From Atherix ibis (lineage: Eukaryota > Arthropoda > Insecta > Diptera > Athericidae): a DNA stretch of 64,000 bases. A model generated the notes under the pieces. That model was not told the origin of the DNA. It did not search any database and saw only the letters and a list, made by a program, of their open reading frames with translations. The first letter of the stretch is position 1, and each line of letters starts with the position of its first letter. Shown one piece after another: positions 1 to 10,711 of the stretch. The translations under genes were made by a program, and so were the position numbers. Location: the NCBI GenBank assembly GCA_958298945.1, contig OY282607.1, positions 80,999,868 through 81,063,867 on the forward strand, in the 5' to 3' direction.

Positions 1-309
1 TAATTATTTTGGTAAAAAAAAATGCCTTTACATATTTGAAAATCAAATCTAATTGGTAACTAGTTTTCTTAAATTGGTAGACAATTTTTCTAATTGATAG
101 CTGAAATTCAAGCTCAAATTCTAGTTTCGGACTTCGTATTGTCTTATTGCAAAACTTTTATTTGGTTTTATTATTGGATAATAAATATGTCATCGAAGTT
201 TACTGAATTTAACATTATTTAAAATTCATTAAAACTTATTAATTTAAAACTGTCTTTATTCCCTTATTCACCTACGCAAATAGGTCTCTTCTGGGAAATT
301 GATTAAATT
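1..309. other. AT-rich spacer, nothing recognised
   Basis: AT-rich DNA without a convincing reading frame, terminal repeat or RNA signature. Confidence 0.5.
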
Positions 310-960
310 ATGATCAATACCAGAAGTGGCGTAAGGGTCTTGGCGAACCTGCGGTCTTAAGCCGGTCTAGCAATGCCTAGACAGTTACAATGTTTCGTAC
401 TATAGCTCTTTGAATGAGGTGTCACGTTGATCAGGGTGCCGCCGGGTGTTTAAACACAGTGTGCCTGATTAGATAGATGAGGTGTCTTTGGCTGAAATGT
501 GGTGGCCATGATTTAATGCCTACATCGCGGGTACAATCTTAGGAATGGATACCAGCATTCCGGGTACTATCACTGCAGATGTTTAGGTAGTTCTTGCTAC
601 CAACAGTTAGAGTGACTAGCTTGTAATTGTTTACTGACTGTTAGTAACGGTTCTACCTGTTGTGGATGTAACTGGTTCAGTGGCGTGTCCAGATGGAAGC
701 ACAAAAGTGGGAAAACAAGGGAAGTAGTCTACAGGTTGCCGCTCACGAATGGGTTGGGCCGACCCAGTGATTGCGTCATGCATGTAACTCCAAGGATGGT
801 TGATAAAGATGGTGTAGTAGAGTAGGCATGCTGAGGCTACTTTCCATAGATGGTAATAGAATGAAGGAAGGTTTTATAATTGGTAGCGAAGGTAGCTGAG
901 TTCCCTTGCTAAGAAATAAATGAAATAAGAGCGAAAGAGGAAGTAGGGCCATGACAGGGT
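310..960. repeat. Unclassified interspersed repeat, copy 1
   Basis: This stretch is much richer in G and C than its surroundings. Its middle part (about 495-640) can be aligned by eye with 15345-15550: both hold a 'tatcgcgggtac'-like word, then a 'ccgggt..tatcactgc' word, then 'gctacca.cagtt', then 'gactagcttgtaa.tg.ttactgact', in the same order and with different small indels. No reading frame, LTR or terminal inverted repeat is clear. It is probably a decayed transposable element of unknown class. The outer limits are approximate and were set by the change in composition. Confidence 0.45.
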
Positions 961-2313
961 GTGTTGAGTCAACATTTCATAGGGCGGTAATTAAACTGAA
1001 TATGCCTGTGCATGAGGTTATCCAAGCAAGAAATTGAAATTGAGTGTTGGATTAAAATGAGCTGGGTTTAGGTTGGAATGAATGAGTTGTGTGTACCCAC
1101 TGGATCTAGATAGCTGTACATGTCTATTTTCCGCGACTCGTGGTTTTAACTTTAACGGCAGGTATGGCACGTAAAACAAAATAATTAATCTGTGCTTATT
1201 TCCATTCATTACAACAACAATAAAATATTAATAAATTTTTTTTAAATCTATAAAAAGCAGAAATAAAAAATGAAAATATGAACGATTTATGATTCTCTCA
1301 ATAATTATATACTAAAATCATACTGTTCATTTTCCAATTCATTTACACAACAAAAAGGATATTATATTTTCATTAAATATTTGAATTATTTATCGATAAG
1401 CATATACTCATACGGATTTGTTGGTAAACTCATCAATAGAAAGTATCTCATTAATGCATCTCTATAAGCTTTTATATTAAATTGAATATTAAATCACATT
1501 CAGTCTACCTTTCTTCTTATATTTAAATATTCATTGAAATCAATAGAATTTTGAATAAATTTTCTATCGAAAGTAGTCTAGGGGAAGAGAAAAGAAATCA
1601 ATTTGAATTAATCAAAATTCACCGATCAAAATTCAATTCTTATTGTTGACCTACAAACGAATGTATATGAATGATTGTACGTTTTTTGTAAGATTATATA
1701 AGATTCTTTTTTTCACACCTTATATTAAGGTCACTATGAAGTTCTCATAATTTAGTCCCATTCAATTCACTAATAAATTCATGATCTCTAATTTGGCAAA
1801 AAAAAAAATTGTAATAACAAATGTTTGATGAGTGCTTTTAGAATGATTTCTATTCAATTTTCTAAAAATTCCAAAATCGATAATTTTGCTTATCTACATT
1901 TTTATTTTATTTATTTTCTAACTTTATCTATTATTTATTTTCATATAAAAATAGTAGATAAATAAAATAATAAGTAGATTTTTATTTAAAAATATTTATG
2001 AATGTACTCATACCAAAGCTTTTAGTTTGTACGAAATTTAGATTAATGTCATTTGCAAATTAGTTAATAGAAAGTTCATTATGAAAAATAATTGATCTAT
2101 AAATTAAGGATAATTATTTTAATATATAAGTGTAGATTTTGATAAATATGTATGGAAAAATTAAAATTTATTCAGCAAAAAAAAGCACTGCTTATATTCT
2201 CGGATTTTTCAAATATTTTCAATTATTAATTTTTCATTTAATTTTATTGTTACTGAAATGTCATAATATAATTTATTTTTCATGATTATCAAATTTATCA
2301 GAATTATAATAAT
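961..2313. other. AT-rich spacer, nothing recognised
   Basis: The repeat-like composition fades by about 1200. The rest is AT-rich with many homopolymer runs and stops in all frames. No feature is supported. Confidence 0.5.
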
Positions 2314-3556
2314 TATTAATTCTTTGCGCTCCAATTACTATTTATGCTATTATGCTTTTAGCATATTGTCGAAGGGTCCTCCTTTTGTACTTAGTTCAAA
2401 AGTCAGAGAACAGATGGTCAAATTATTATTTATGAATTTTGTTTATTATTTTATAAATGATTATAGTAGATTATTCGTATCCATAATTGCTATAATATCA
2501 TAAACAAAAATAATATTGTATTTTGCAAAATTGCCAATTAAATTAAAGTCTATTTAAAATTCAATAAATAAATTTATTTGTTGTTTTTTTTTTTTAACTT
2601 TCAATTTAATCGTTTAATATATATAATTATTATTGTTATTTTTGACTATTAACTTTAAAATTTTATATTAACTACTTTTCAACTTAAATAAACCTTATCG
2701 AAAATTTTATGCCAAAATAGATAATTTTCCATTAAAATTAAAAAAAAAATTATAATAAAGTGTCAATTTACTGCAAATAAAGATCAAAGAGGATTTATGA
2801 AAATTACTTGATCCTAAGAGCTTCTTATTAATTCATGACATCGGATAAGTAAACAAAAAAAAATGTATATCCTTATTGCAAATATTTATACCGAAATTAT
2901 TATATATTGTGTGTAAACTTTTAATAGCAATCACTTATTTTAGGATTTAAGTTAATTTATTTTATGACTTTTATAATGATTTTGGTTTGGGCAGATTATT
3001 TTTGGATCCATTTTTATCTGAGTTTTTTTTATCAAGAATAATTTTTAGAGGATATTTTGTTTCATAAACTTTGTTATAAAGTTCTTCTGAAAGTTTAAAT
3101 CATTTTTAGCCATTTTCTATTTAAAAAGAAATTAACTAAAACAGATTTGCCTAAGTTTACATTAATTAAATATTAATAAACGTAAATTATTTTTTCATAT
3201 TTTTAATAAAATAATTAATTTTGTCTAAATAAATAATCGTATTTATTTTATTTATAGTCAATTCTAAATTAGTAATAGTATATGTATTGTAGTTTAATTT
3301 ATTTAAAAATAAAATCTTTAGCTAGTGAAAAATAGTTTTATCATAAAATTTCAGGTTTTTGTAAAGTATTGTTTTCTATATACGATACTTATTGTTTTGG
3401 TTATTTTATTTGTAGTATATTAGACTCCACTGTTAATTAACAAGGCTGTGATTTTCGGACCATAAAATCAACATACCTTTTCAACTTCTTCTATTAGTTT
3501 CATTTTCTTACTATTATTTATGAAATATAAAATTAATTGAGCGCAAAGAATTAATA
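2314..3556. repeat. 1.24-kb AT-rich segment flanked by inverted repeats
   Basis: The left arm at 2314-2332 contains 'attaattctttgcgctc'. Its reverse complement lies at 3539-3556 ('gagcgcaaagaattaat'), and the match runs on inwards with one base of slippage. The arms are about 17-22 bp and the enclosed DNA is non-coding. The spacing fits a non-autonomous DNA transposon of mariner size, but no target duplication is certain. Chance similarity of AT-rich arms is possible, although the shared GCGC core is unusual here. Confidence 0.3.
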
Positions 3557-4200
3557 TTACATATTGCATTTAAATTAAAAGCTAAAGTTAATATTGTAAT
3601 AATATCTATTGTTTTAAGCAGGATATTTCTTGTTCAGAATTTTTGTGTATAAGACCACCGTTTTTTAAAAATAAACCAACCTTTTTTTATTATAAATTTC
3701 AATGTAGTTTTTTTAAAATAAAATCTTAAGCTTTTATTTTAAATAATTTTGAATTCATAGCATTTGAAATTTTAAAAAAATCCTTATTTACATTAATTAA
3801 ATGTCTAATAAAATCCAATAATAATAAATGATACAATAAGTAAATATTGCTGTTGTGGGGTTTAAGTGACTATTTTAATTGAGCGATTATTGAATTTTCC
3901 GATTAAAAAATAATCGATCAATGGTATATTAATGGAATTGGATTTTAATTAAAATATTTGAGATACTTTATATTAAATAATTTTTTATAGAAAATAAATA
4001 TATAATTTTATTTAAATAATTTAATTCAGATAAATTTAAGTAATTTTATTATTTTTCTTTAGGCACTTAAAATACAAAAAAGCTCATATCTAATAAATTT
4101 GAATTATTTTAATTAATATATTGTATAAAATAATTACAATTAAAATATTTGTATGTAAAAAATTTTAAAATTTCTCTTTTTTATTTATAATAGGCGAATA
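3557..4200. other. AT-rich spacer, nothing recognised
   Basis: AT-rich DNA with long runs of A and T; no feature found. Confidence 0.5.
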
Positions 4201-4204
4201 AACT

Positions 4205-4960
4205 CTTGCCCTTTTTTAAACAAAGTTTGTCGTTTATTTATATAATAACATACAAAGTGATTTTATTCAAAATATCGACCATCTGAAGCGAGATCTTTCT
4301 CCCATCTTTCGGGTAATAAACAAATACCTCAAAGAAAAAATTCTAATTCTTTTGACTCGATCAAACCACTTGTCGATACTTTCATGAGAAGTGAACCATT
4401 CTACGGAAAGCAACAATATCTGACAAATATGGCAGACTGGGCAAGATTTCACATTTCACTACTTCTAAGTATAAAATTGGCCGATTATGGGGTCTGACGT
4501 TATCGTACAGCAGAATCAGTATGTCTGCCATAAATTGGCAATATGGGGTCTGACGTTATCGTACAGCAGAATCAGTATGTCATTCTATGGTCCAATTCCT
4601 ATCGTTTTTATTTCAAAGCTCCTTTGAATTTTGTTAGCTGCAGTGGAAAACGATCACCAGTTATGGTTTTAGACGCTTTCAAGAGTTCATAATAAATAAC
4701 ACCCTCCGCTGATCTCACAAAATACAAAGCATGACCTTTGAACTGTGTATATATAGCTTTGACGTTGATCGCCTTATAGGAGAACCATTCTTTAGGTCGC
4801 TTACGTTGATCGTAGTAAATCACTTGCCCTGAAAATATTACCGACAATTACAATTGTTCACGAATATCGCCCTAGTCAATAACTCTGACACAATTGCCAC
4901 GAGTAGCTTTTGATTAGCTGATTCATAGCTTTTGAAGAAACTAACACGATCAGGTGAATT
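4205..4960 (-). pseudogene. Decayed mauritiana-like mariner transposase relic
   Basis: Read on the minus strand, 4847-4608 gives a frame containing GVIYYELLKASKTITGDRF, which matches the conserved middle of mauritiana-type mariner transposases (the G-V-I-Y-Y-E-L-L-K block before the second catalytic aspartate). Further down, across frame changes, a YDNVRPH segment corresponds to the second catalytic D (HDNARPH in the family) and lies inside a duplicated segment. A C-terminal segment near 4330-4270 resembles the family ending (..DGRYFE). Stops and frameshifts occur throughout. The first catalytic D region is not recognisable. The low-coordinate end is placed near the 'cttgccctttttt' word at about 4206; the other end is not seen. 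Family placement is by motif reading only. Confidence 0.65.
4486..4581. repeat. Tandem duplication with 56-bp period inside the mariner relic
   Basis: A 40-base segment beginning 'tatggggtctgacg' at 4486 recurs identically at 4542, so the period is 56 bp. It duplicates the part of the transposase around the second catalytic aspartate. It looks like a local slippage or repair duplication within an already dead element. Confidence 0.9.
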
Positions 4961-5830
4961 TGAAACAAAATCGAAGCGCAAATATATAAAAAGTAAGTTG
5001 TATTAAGGAAATTTCAAATTTATTGTCTTTAATACATGATTTTTATGAGCGGTAATTACTATATTCATAAAAATCCAATTTGTTATTTGACATACTTGCA
5101 TTTTTCTCCGATTTGCACTCCCTAATATGTTACCTGCTATAATTTTGATTTTTCAAATTATAGACGAATTTTCTAACTGCTTCTGTAAGTTATTCCATTG
5201 AAGACGTTGCACTTTTGCTTAAAATGAATAATCATTTAATATTTAAAAATGCTGTAATATTAATTAAAATAATGTCTTCACTTACTTTCTTTCGACTCCA
5301 CTGTCAAAAACAATACAGCAAACATAACCAAACTTTGACATGTGTGACAGTACCTTAGATTGTAGAAGAATCTAAACTTTAACCGTACCTTTAATGTAAG
5401 GACAGTACTTCCATGGTATTGGCGAAAAATTGTTGTTTTTATAAATTTTGACAGCAACATATGTCGTTTGTTCTTGTCATCGCAATGGTCTCTTCACTTT
5501 TGAGCGCAGTTCATAAATCCTAGAGAATTTAAGTTAAATATTGTTCAAGTAATTCTAACAGATCTGCGTCTTCAAACTTTTTTGATGCCCTTTCGCGTTC
5601 CTCGTTACAATGTCGAAATCAGGGTCTTTAAATCACCAAAAGCAAAAATAATGCTTTTTCAGGATAAATATTGACATTTCAACATCAAAATAAAAAATGT
5701 TCTTCACGCTCGAACTAATGTTCAGTTACATTATGTTCAATGGGCCACCGGTTGGTTTTTTTTTATCAACTTTTCAAATATCTGTCAAAATACACATGCC
5801 ATAATTTTTTTTAATAGGTGTTACGTATAA
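4961..5830. other. Spacer, nothing recognised
   Basis: A 60-codon open frame on the minus strand (5460-5278) has no recognisable motif and sits between two decayed transposons. No feature is supported. Confidence 0.4.
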
Positions 5831-5834
5831 AATG

Positions 5835-6420
5835 GTACAATATTAGTCAAAAACAACGTATCTTAATTACCCAAATTTACTACGAAAACGGCGTTCTGTA
5901 CAAATGACATTTCGCAAAATTTTGTGATCATTTCAAAGTACTTTTTCACATCGATAATGTTAGCAATGACATGTGCTGTCTGGGTGCGGAAAACACCTGG
6001 TGTGATTTACGAGAAGCCGATGCTGTTTAAGGGTTCTTCTTCAAAAATGATCCTAAAGAGGCCATTTAAGTGAATTCTGAATGATATCGTGATATGTTGA
6101 GGAATTTTGTAGCCGAAATTGAATGAATTGAATGCGAACGACCTTTGTCTTTAACAATACGGCGCTACGAGCCACATAATACACCAAAACATCGGTTTGT
6201 TGCGCACTAAGTTTGGTGATCGAGTAATCTCACGTAACGCTGATGTGACTTCATCGCCAAGATCTTACAATTTGACACCATAGGAATTTTTTCTTTGAGA
6301 TCGAAAACAATACATGCAACAAGAAATTGAGGTCGTTAATTCCCTTTTATTGGGAAAAATCGTACCGAAAATTTCGATGTTGCAAACTGAGTTGTGGTTG
6401 TCACATTAATAGTATTGTTT
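5835..6420 (+). pseudogene. Decayed DD41D (rosa-type) Tc1/mariner transposase relic
   Basis: Several plus-strand frames together match the family of the better copy at 46839-48144. Near 5850 there is QRILITQIYYENG (compare EQHLQIIQFYYQNN). Near 6030-6110 there is FFFKNDPKEAI then YRDMLRNF, and near 6160-6280 QYGATSH then LLRTKFGDRVISRNADV then SPRSYNLTP. The last block is the region of the second and third catalytic residues; the first of these reads Y where the family has D (QQDGA). Stop codons and frameshifts are numerous. The N-terminal half is partly deleted. No terminal repeats were confidently identified. Confidence 0.7.
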
Positions 6421-8967
6421 TTTGTACATAATTTTAATATATTCAATTTTTTTTAATTTAATTAAAAATTTCTTACAGTTGCTTATATTATGGGTATTTC
6501 CTTTTAATTAAAAAAAAGCTAACAGATGGCCTAACCTATATAGCTGTTTCATTGACAACATTTTAAAAAGGGCAAGAACCTATCATCGTACCGAATATTA
6601 TTTAAAAATAATTTATTTTCTTGGATTTAATCTGAATTATCTTACTTAATCAATATTGTACAATTAATGAATATTTTTGTAATTAAATATATAAAATTGC
6701 GAAAATATTATATTGTATATCTCAAAACTGATACTTCGACAAAATGGCGTTCTTATTCGCAGAAAAAAAAACAAGAAAAAACCTTCAAATTTTCGTTACG
6801 ATAACATTTCATTTGCAAGCATAAAAATGCAATACATGAAAAATAAATATATATTATTAAATATAATCAGAAAAAATACTATTTAAAACAAATTAATCTC
6901 ATTTTATATTATTTACCATTATTATTTTATATTTCAGATATCAAAAATAATTGTTATAAAAATTTGAATGCTTTTTTTTTAAATGATTAAATTGTGCACC
7001 TGAATAAAATAGAAATAAATAAAACAAATAATATAACTATATGAAAAAAAAATTATGGAATTAAAAAGAATTAAAGAAAATAATCAATAAATCAAAAACT
7101 AATATTGAATTGAGCATCCTATAAAAAATAAAATGATTCTCATTTGAATTAATAAAAAATAAAAACGAATTTCAATAATACGAGAAATAAAACTGTCAAA
7201 AATATCAATTAAAAAATATAAAATAATATGTTTTTTATTTTGAATACATAAAATAATTTTTAATAAATTTAAAAAAAAAACCAATTATTTAAAAAAAAAC
7301 GAAATTTTATAATTATTTAAAAAAAAAACAAATAATAACAATAAAAACTAGAACAATCACAGAATATTTTAAAAATAAAAGTTTATAATTAGAAAAAATA
7401 AAATAAATAAAGTCATAAAAATTTGAAATTAATTATTAAAAACATATTTCCTTACCCCTTCCACCTCCAAAAAATTCGATTACGTAATTTAAAACGTATA
7501 CACATAGGCACAGACGTATATATATGATTATATTTATATGATTTTACCATATGTGAAAAATGAATTATATAAAAAATACACAAAAATAAATAATTAAAAA
7601 TAATGTCAGGGCAAATTGAGAACTGAAACAAAACTGATACTAGTAAAAAATAAATTACAGTTAAAAATGGGAAAAACTAAAATTGAACTTTATTAAAAGA
7701 ACTTTAAAAAAAAAACATTAAATCAAACAAACTAAAAAAAAATAAAAAAAAGAAGAAGAAGATCGTAAAAAAAAACATGTCAATGGTGTCAATTATGCTG
7801 CACGTACGTGTATGTAGTAATTACTGCGTTTGAATATTTGTGACTATGCAATAGGTTCGATCGTATATTTGTGTGATTTTAATTCAAAAAATATTATTCT
7901 ATATATTTACACATTTATATTGAACTTTAATTGTTGAACAGAGTTTTTTCGCTAGTTTTTTTGTCATATATATTAATTTTTTTTCTATGTCGAAATAATA
8001 AACACTTAAAATGAACAAACTACAAAAATAAACCAGTCAATTTTTAATTAAAACGAATGCAGTTGTTTATGTTTTGTAAAATATTTTTCTTTTCTTTGGC
8101 ATATTTGATTTGAAGAAAAGGCATCGTAATTCCGTATGCTTATAATTTCCCTTATAAATATTATATTTAAACTACTCGTATAACTAACTACTGCTATTAT
8201 TATTATTACTATTAATACTAATACTTAACCTAATACTAATATTAATACTATATAATACTATAAATACTACTGCTACTACTAATACAAATAATACTATTAT
8301 GATCACAACTAATAATGATACAACAAATTAATACTCTTCAACGTAAATTATATTGCACACAAATAATTTAATCAAACATATGTACATATACACGTAAATA
8401 ACTATATATGTACATATGTACGTATAATATCGGTCATATTTCACTAACAAAACAAAAATGTATAAAAACATATATTAATAATACGCTAAAATTTACACAA
8501 TACTCTCTATATATTTATATATATTTATATAAACTCGTTATATGTTTCCACTTATTTAAAAAAAATATAAATATACAAAAAAAAACACTAATTTTATTTT
8601 TATTTGTTTACTAAATAAAAAAACTATACATAAATAAATTATTTAAAAAAATAAAAACAATTTGAATATAAATGATTTTTCTAAAAAAAAAAAATTAAAA
8701 ATATATTTAAAAAAAATAAATAACAATATTTAATAATGTAAAAATGTTTTTAAATAATTATAATATTAAAAAAAATTCATATAATTACTTAAATAAATAA
8801 TTTGAATTAAAAAAAAACCTAAAAATAAATGCATTAAAAAATCAAAAAAAAAAATTATAATAAAATATTATTGAAAAAATTCAAACTCAAAAAAAAAAAT
8901 CAAAATTCAATACAACATCGTTTATGTATAAATATATAAAATATAAAAAAATTTACTAAATAGCATA
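6421..8967. other. A-rich spacer, possible upstream region of the candidate exon
   Basis: From about 6880 to 8960 the plus strand is unusually rich in A runs (for example 7260-7340, 7690-7780, 8620-8900) and contains no recognisable transposon, unlike the flanks. Dinucleotide and trinucleotide tracts are present. No TATA box or initiator could be distinguished from background. The tract could be the 5' UTR or promoter side of the exon at 8968, but this is inference from position. Confidence 0.35.
8175..8300. repeat. Imperfect TAA/TAC trinucleotide-rich tract
   Basis: A run of variants of 'actatt', 'aatact' and 'tactac' units fills this interval. It is a degenerate microsatellite. Confidence 0.8.
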
Positions 8968-9040
8968 ATGTGTTATTTGTTAACATTTCCCATTACATCC
9001 TGGTTAGCATTTGGATTAGGACTTCTGCTATCAATGCCAG
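8968..9040 (+). CDS. Candidate first coding exon encoding a signal peptide
   Basis: An ATG at 8968 opens a frame reading MCYLLTFPITSWLAFG followed by LGLLLSMP: a short N-terminus, a long hydrophobic core and small residues, as in secretory signal peptides. The frame reaches a textbook splice donor: 'ccag' at 9037-9040 followed by 'gtaagt' at 9041-9046, matching the CAG/GTAAGT consensus exactly. The exon would end in phase 1. Its base composition is more balanced than the surrounding A-rich DNA and no transposon overlaps it. Insect genes for secreted and cell-adhesion proteins often have a lone signal-peptide exon followed by a very long intron, which would fit the transposon-filled DNA to the right. 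No downstream exon is proven (one weak candidate lies at 28087). A chance frame is possible because it has only 24 codons. Confidence 0.45.
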
Positions 9041-9046
9041 GTAAGT

Positions 9047-9670
9047 TTCATTAATGTTTCTTCTCAATATTCAACCTTTACTTTTATATCTTAATCAATA
9101 ATTATATTTAAAAAAAAATAAAAAAAACTAATAATTTTTTAGGAATCTATAAAATTAACAATATGTCTTGTTTTCGGTTAAAAATTTCTTTCCACCCAAT
9201 GGCCTAACATCAGAAAACCACTCTATTCAACAGTCATTCCGAAATTCTGAGGACGGACACGCCTGATTTTTGTTTTGACAATTAACGCCGTCCATTAAAA
9301 GAACTAGAAGAAGTCTCTAGGATTAGTCCTATGAGCTCCATAATGGAAGGAGTCCTATTGAAAAAGAAATCCGTTAGCCTGTTGTGTTTAACTTACTATA
9401 TCTCAGTCCTAAGCGAATCCCACTTAATCAAAAATATCGTTTTGAATAGGACTCTTTTTATTACTTTTCCTATCCCTCTTTTTAATTTTCTAAACTAGTC
9501 CAATTTGCTCCACCAAATTTAAATACTAGTCCAAGTCGCTACAAAATGCACTCTGCTTTTTGTCTCAGAGAACTAAAATTAAAAAAAAAAAAAATTTAAA
9601 CTGTTTTTAATCGTAAAATTCAAAAGAAAAAGGGTTCTTTTATATAACTCCATTAAAATAAAAAAAAACC
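9047..9670. other. Unassigned, possibly intronic
   Basis: The part from 9190 to 9560 is of mixed composition and may be repeat-derived, but no motif or match within the window was recognised apart from the SINE tail that follows. Confidence 0.4.
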
Positions 9671-9675
9671 AAATT

Positions 9676-9795
9676 TTTTCTACATTATCGAAAGTCAATA
9701 GAAGATGGCGTTAGTAAAGTCAAATTGTAACGATACTAGTCCTCTTTAGTCATTGAACTCATCATTAAACTAATTGCATACGTATTAAAATTGAG
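9676..9795 (+). repeat. SINE tail fragment
   Basis: This segment ('agatggcgttagtaaag', then 'actagtcctctttagt', 'tcattaaac', 'cgtattaaaa') aligns by eye with the 3' part of the SINE-like repeat at 12400-12510. The matching 5' part is not recognisable. It lies directly before another copy, so the two are nearly tandem. Confidence 0.5.
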
Positions 9796-9827
9796 TATTT
9801 TGTATACTCGTATATTACCAAAAAAAA

Positions 9828-10085
9828 TGTTGTTGCTGATATGACCCTGATTTAGCAACGTTGAGACGTCTGCCTCTGTAATGCAGCGATCCCAACCCCA
9901 AATACAGCACGTAACATAGTAAGGTTAGTCTTCAACTGTCTCGGCCCATAAAAATTATCCATTAAAAATATTATAAAGAATGACCATGACGGGAGAACAA
10001 CTTTTATACGATTTCTGAAGGTCAATAAAAGGCGTTAGCAGAGCCCAGTCGTTTTAATACTAGTCATATAAGCATTAGTACAGAT
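9828..10085 (+). repeat. tRNA-derived SINE-like repeat, copy 1
   Basis: The copy begins 'tgttgctgatatg' and carries a tRNA-like head. The segment 9870-9886 can fold as an anticodon-type arm: 5-bp stem (ctgcc/tgcag, one mismatch) around the 7-base loop tctgtaa. It is preceded by 'tagcaacgttgag', which is A-box-like. The B-box position holds a degraded sequence. The body aligns by eye with 12300-12450 ('gaatgaccatga', then 'gaaggtcaataaaaggcgtta'). No terminal target duplication was identified. The tRNA origin is inferred from the arm and spacing. Confidence 0.45.
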
Positions 10086-10711
10086 ATTATCTGTGGTACT
10101 GAGTTGGTAATCTAATCGGTTGTTCGGAAAGTAATTTTTTTCCCAACAGAGGACTTAATTGTATTTTTTCACAACCAACTTCACACTTAAGCTGCAAAAT
10201 CATATGCATTTTGACAGTTGACATAGCAAGGCTTGCTTGTGAAAAAATTCTATTGATTCTGCATAGTATTGATTTGCAAAATTTCGATCCGGCAATTTTG
10301 ATCTCAAACATGCACCACGTTCTGGAAGGCTAATTAAAGCTGATGAAGACACAATAAAGGTTTAATTAATGCAAACCACCGAATAACAACTCGTGAGATC
10401 GCTGAGAGATTAAATTTATCGAATTCGACTGTTCATGATCATTTGAAACGGCTTAGTTTTATCTCAAAGTTTCGCAAACGCCAAAAAAATGATAATTTTT
10501 TGAAGCGCATCATCACTGGGGACGAAAAATGGGTTGTCTACAACAATTTTAAGTGCAAAAGATCCTGGAGTAGAAAAGATGAACCGGTTCAAAGCACTTC
10601 GAAAGTCAATATTCATCAAAAAAAGCTTATGTTATCTGTTTGGTGGGATTTCAAAGGAATCGTTTATTTTGAGCTTCTATCGAGCAACACAACGATTAAT
10701 TCTGAAGTGTA

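Noticed and set aside
300..960. rRNA or other structured RNA because of high GC
   Set aside because: No rRNA-like conserved words; partial recurrence at 15345-15550 indicates a dispersed repeat.
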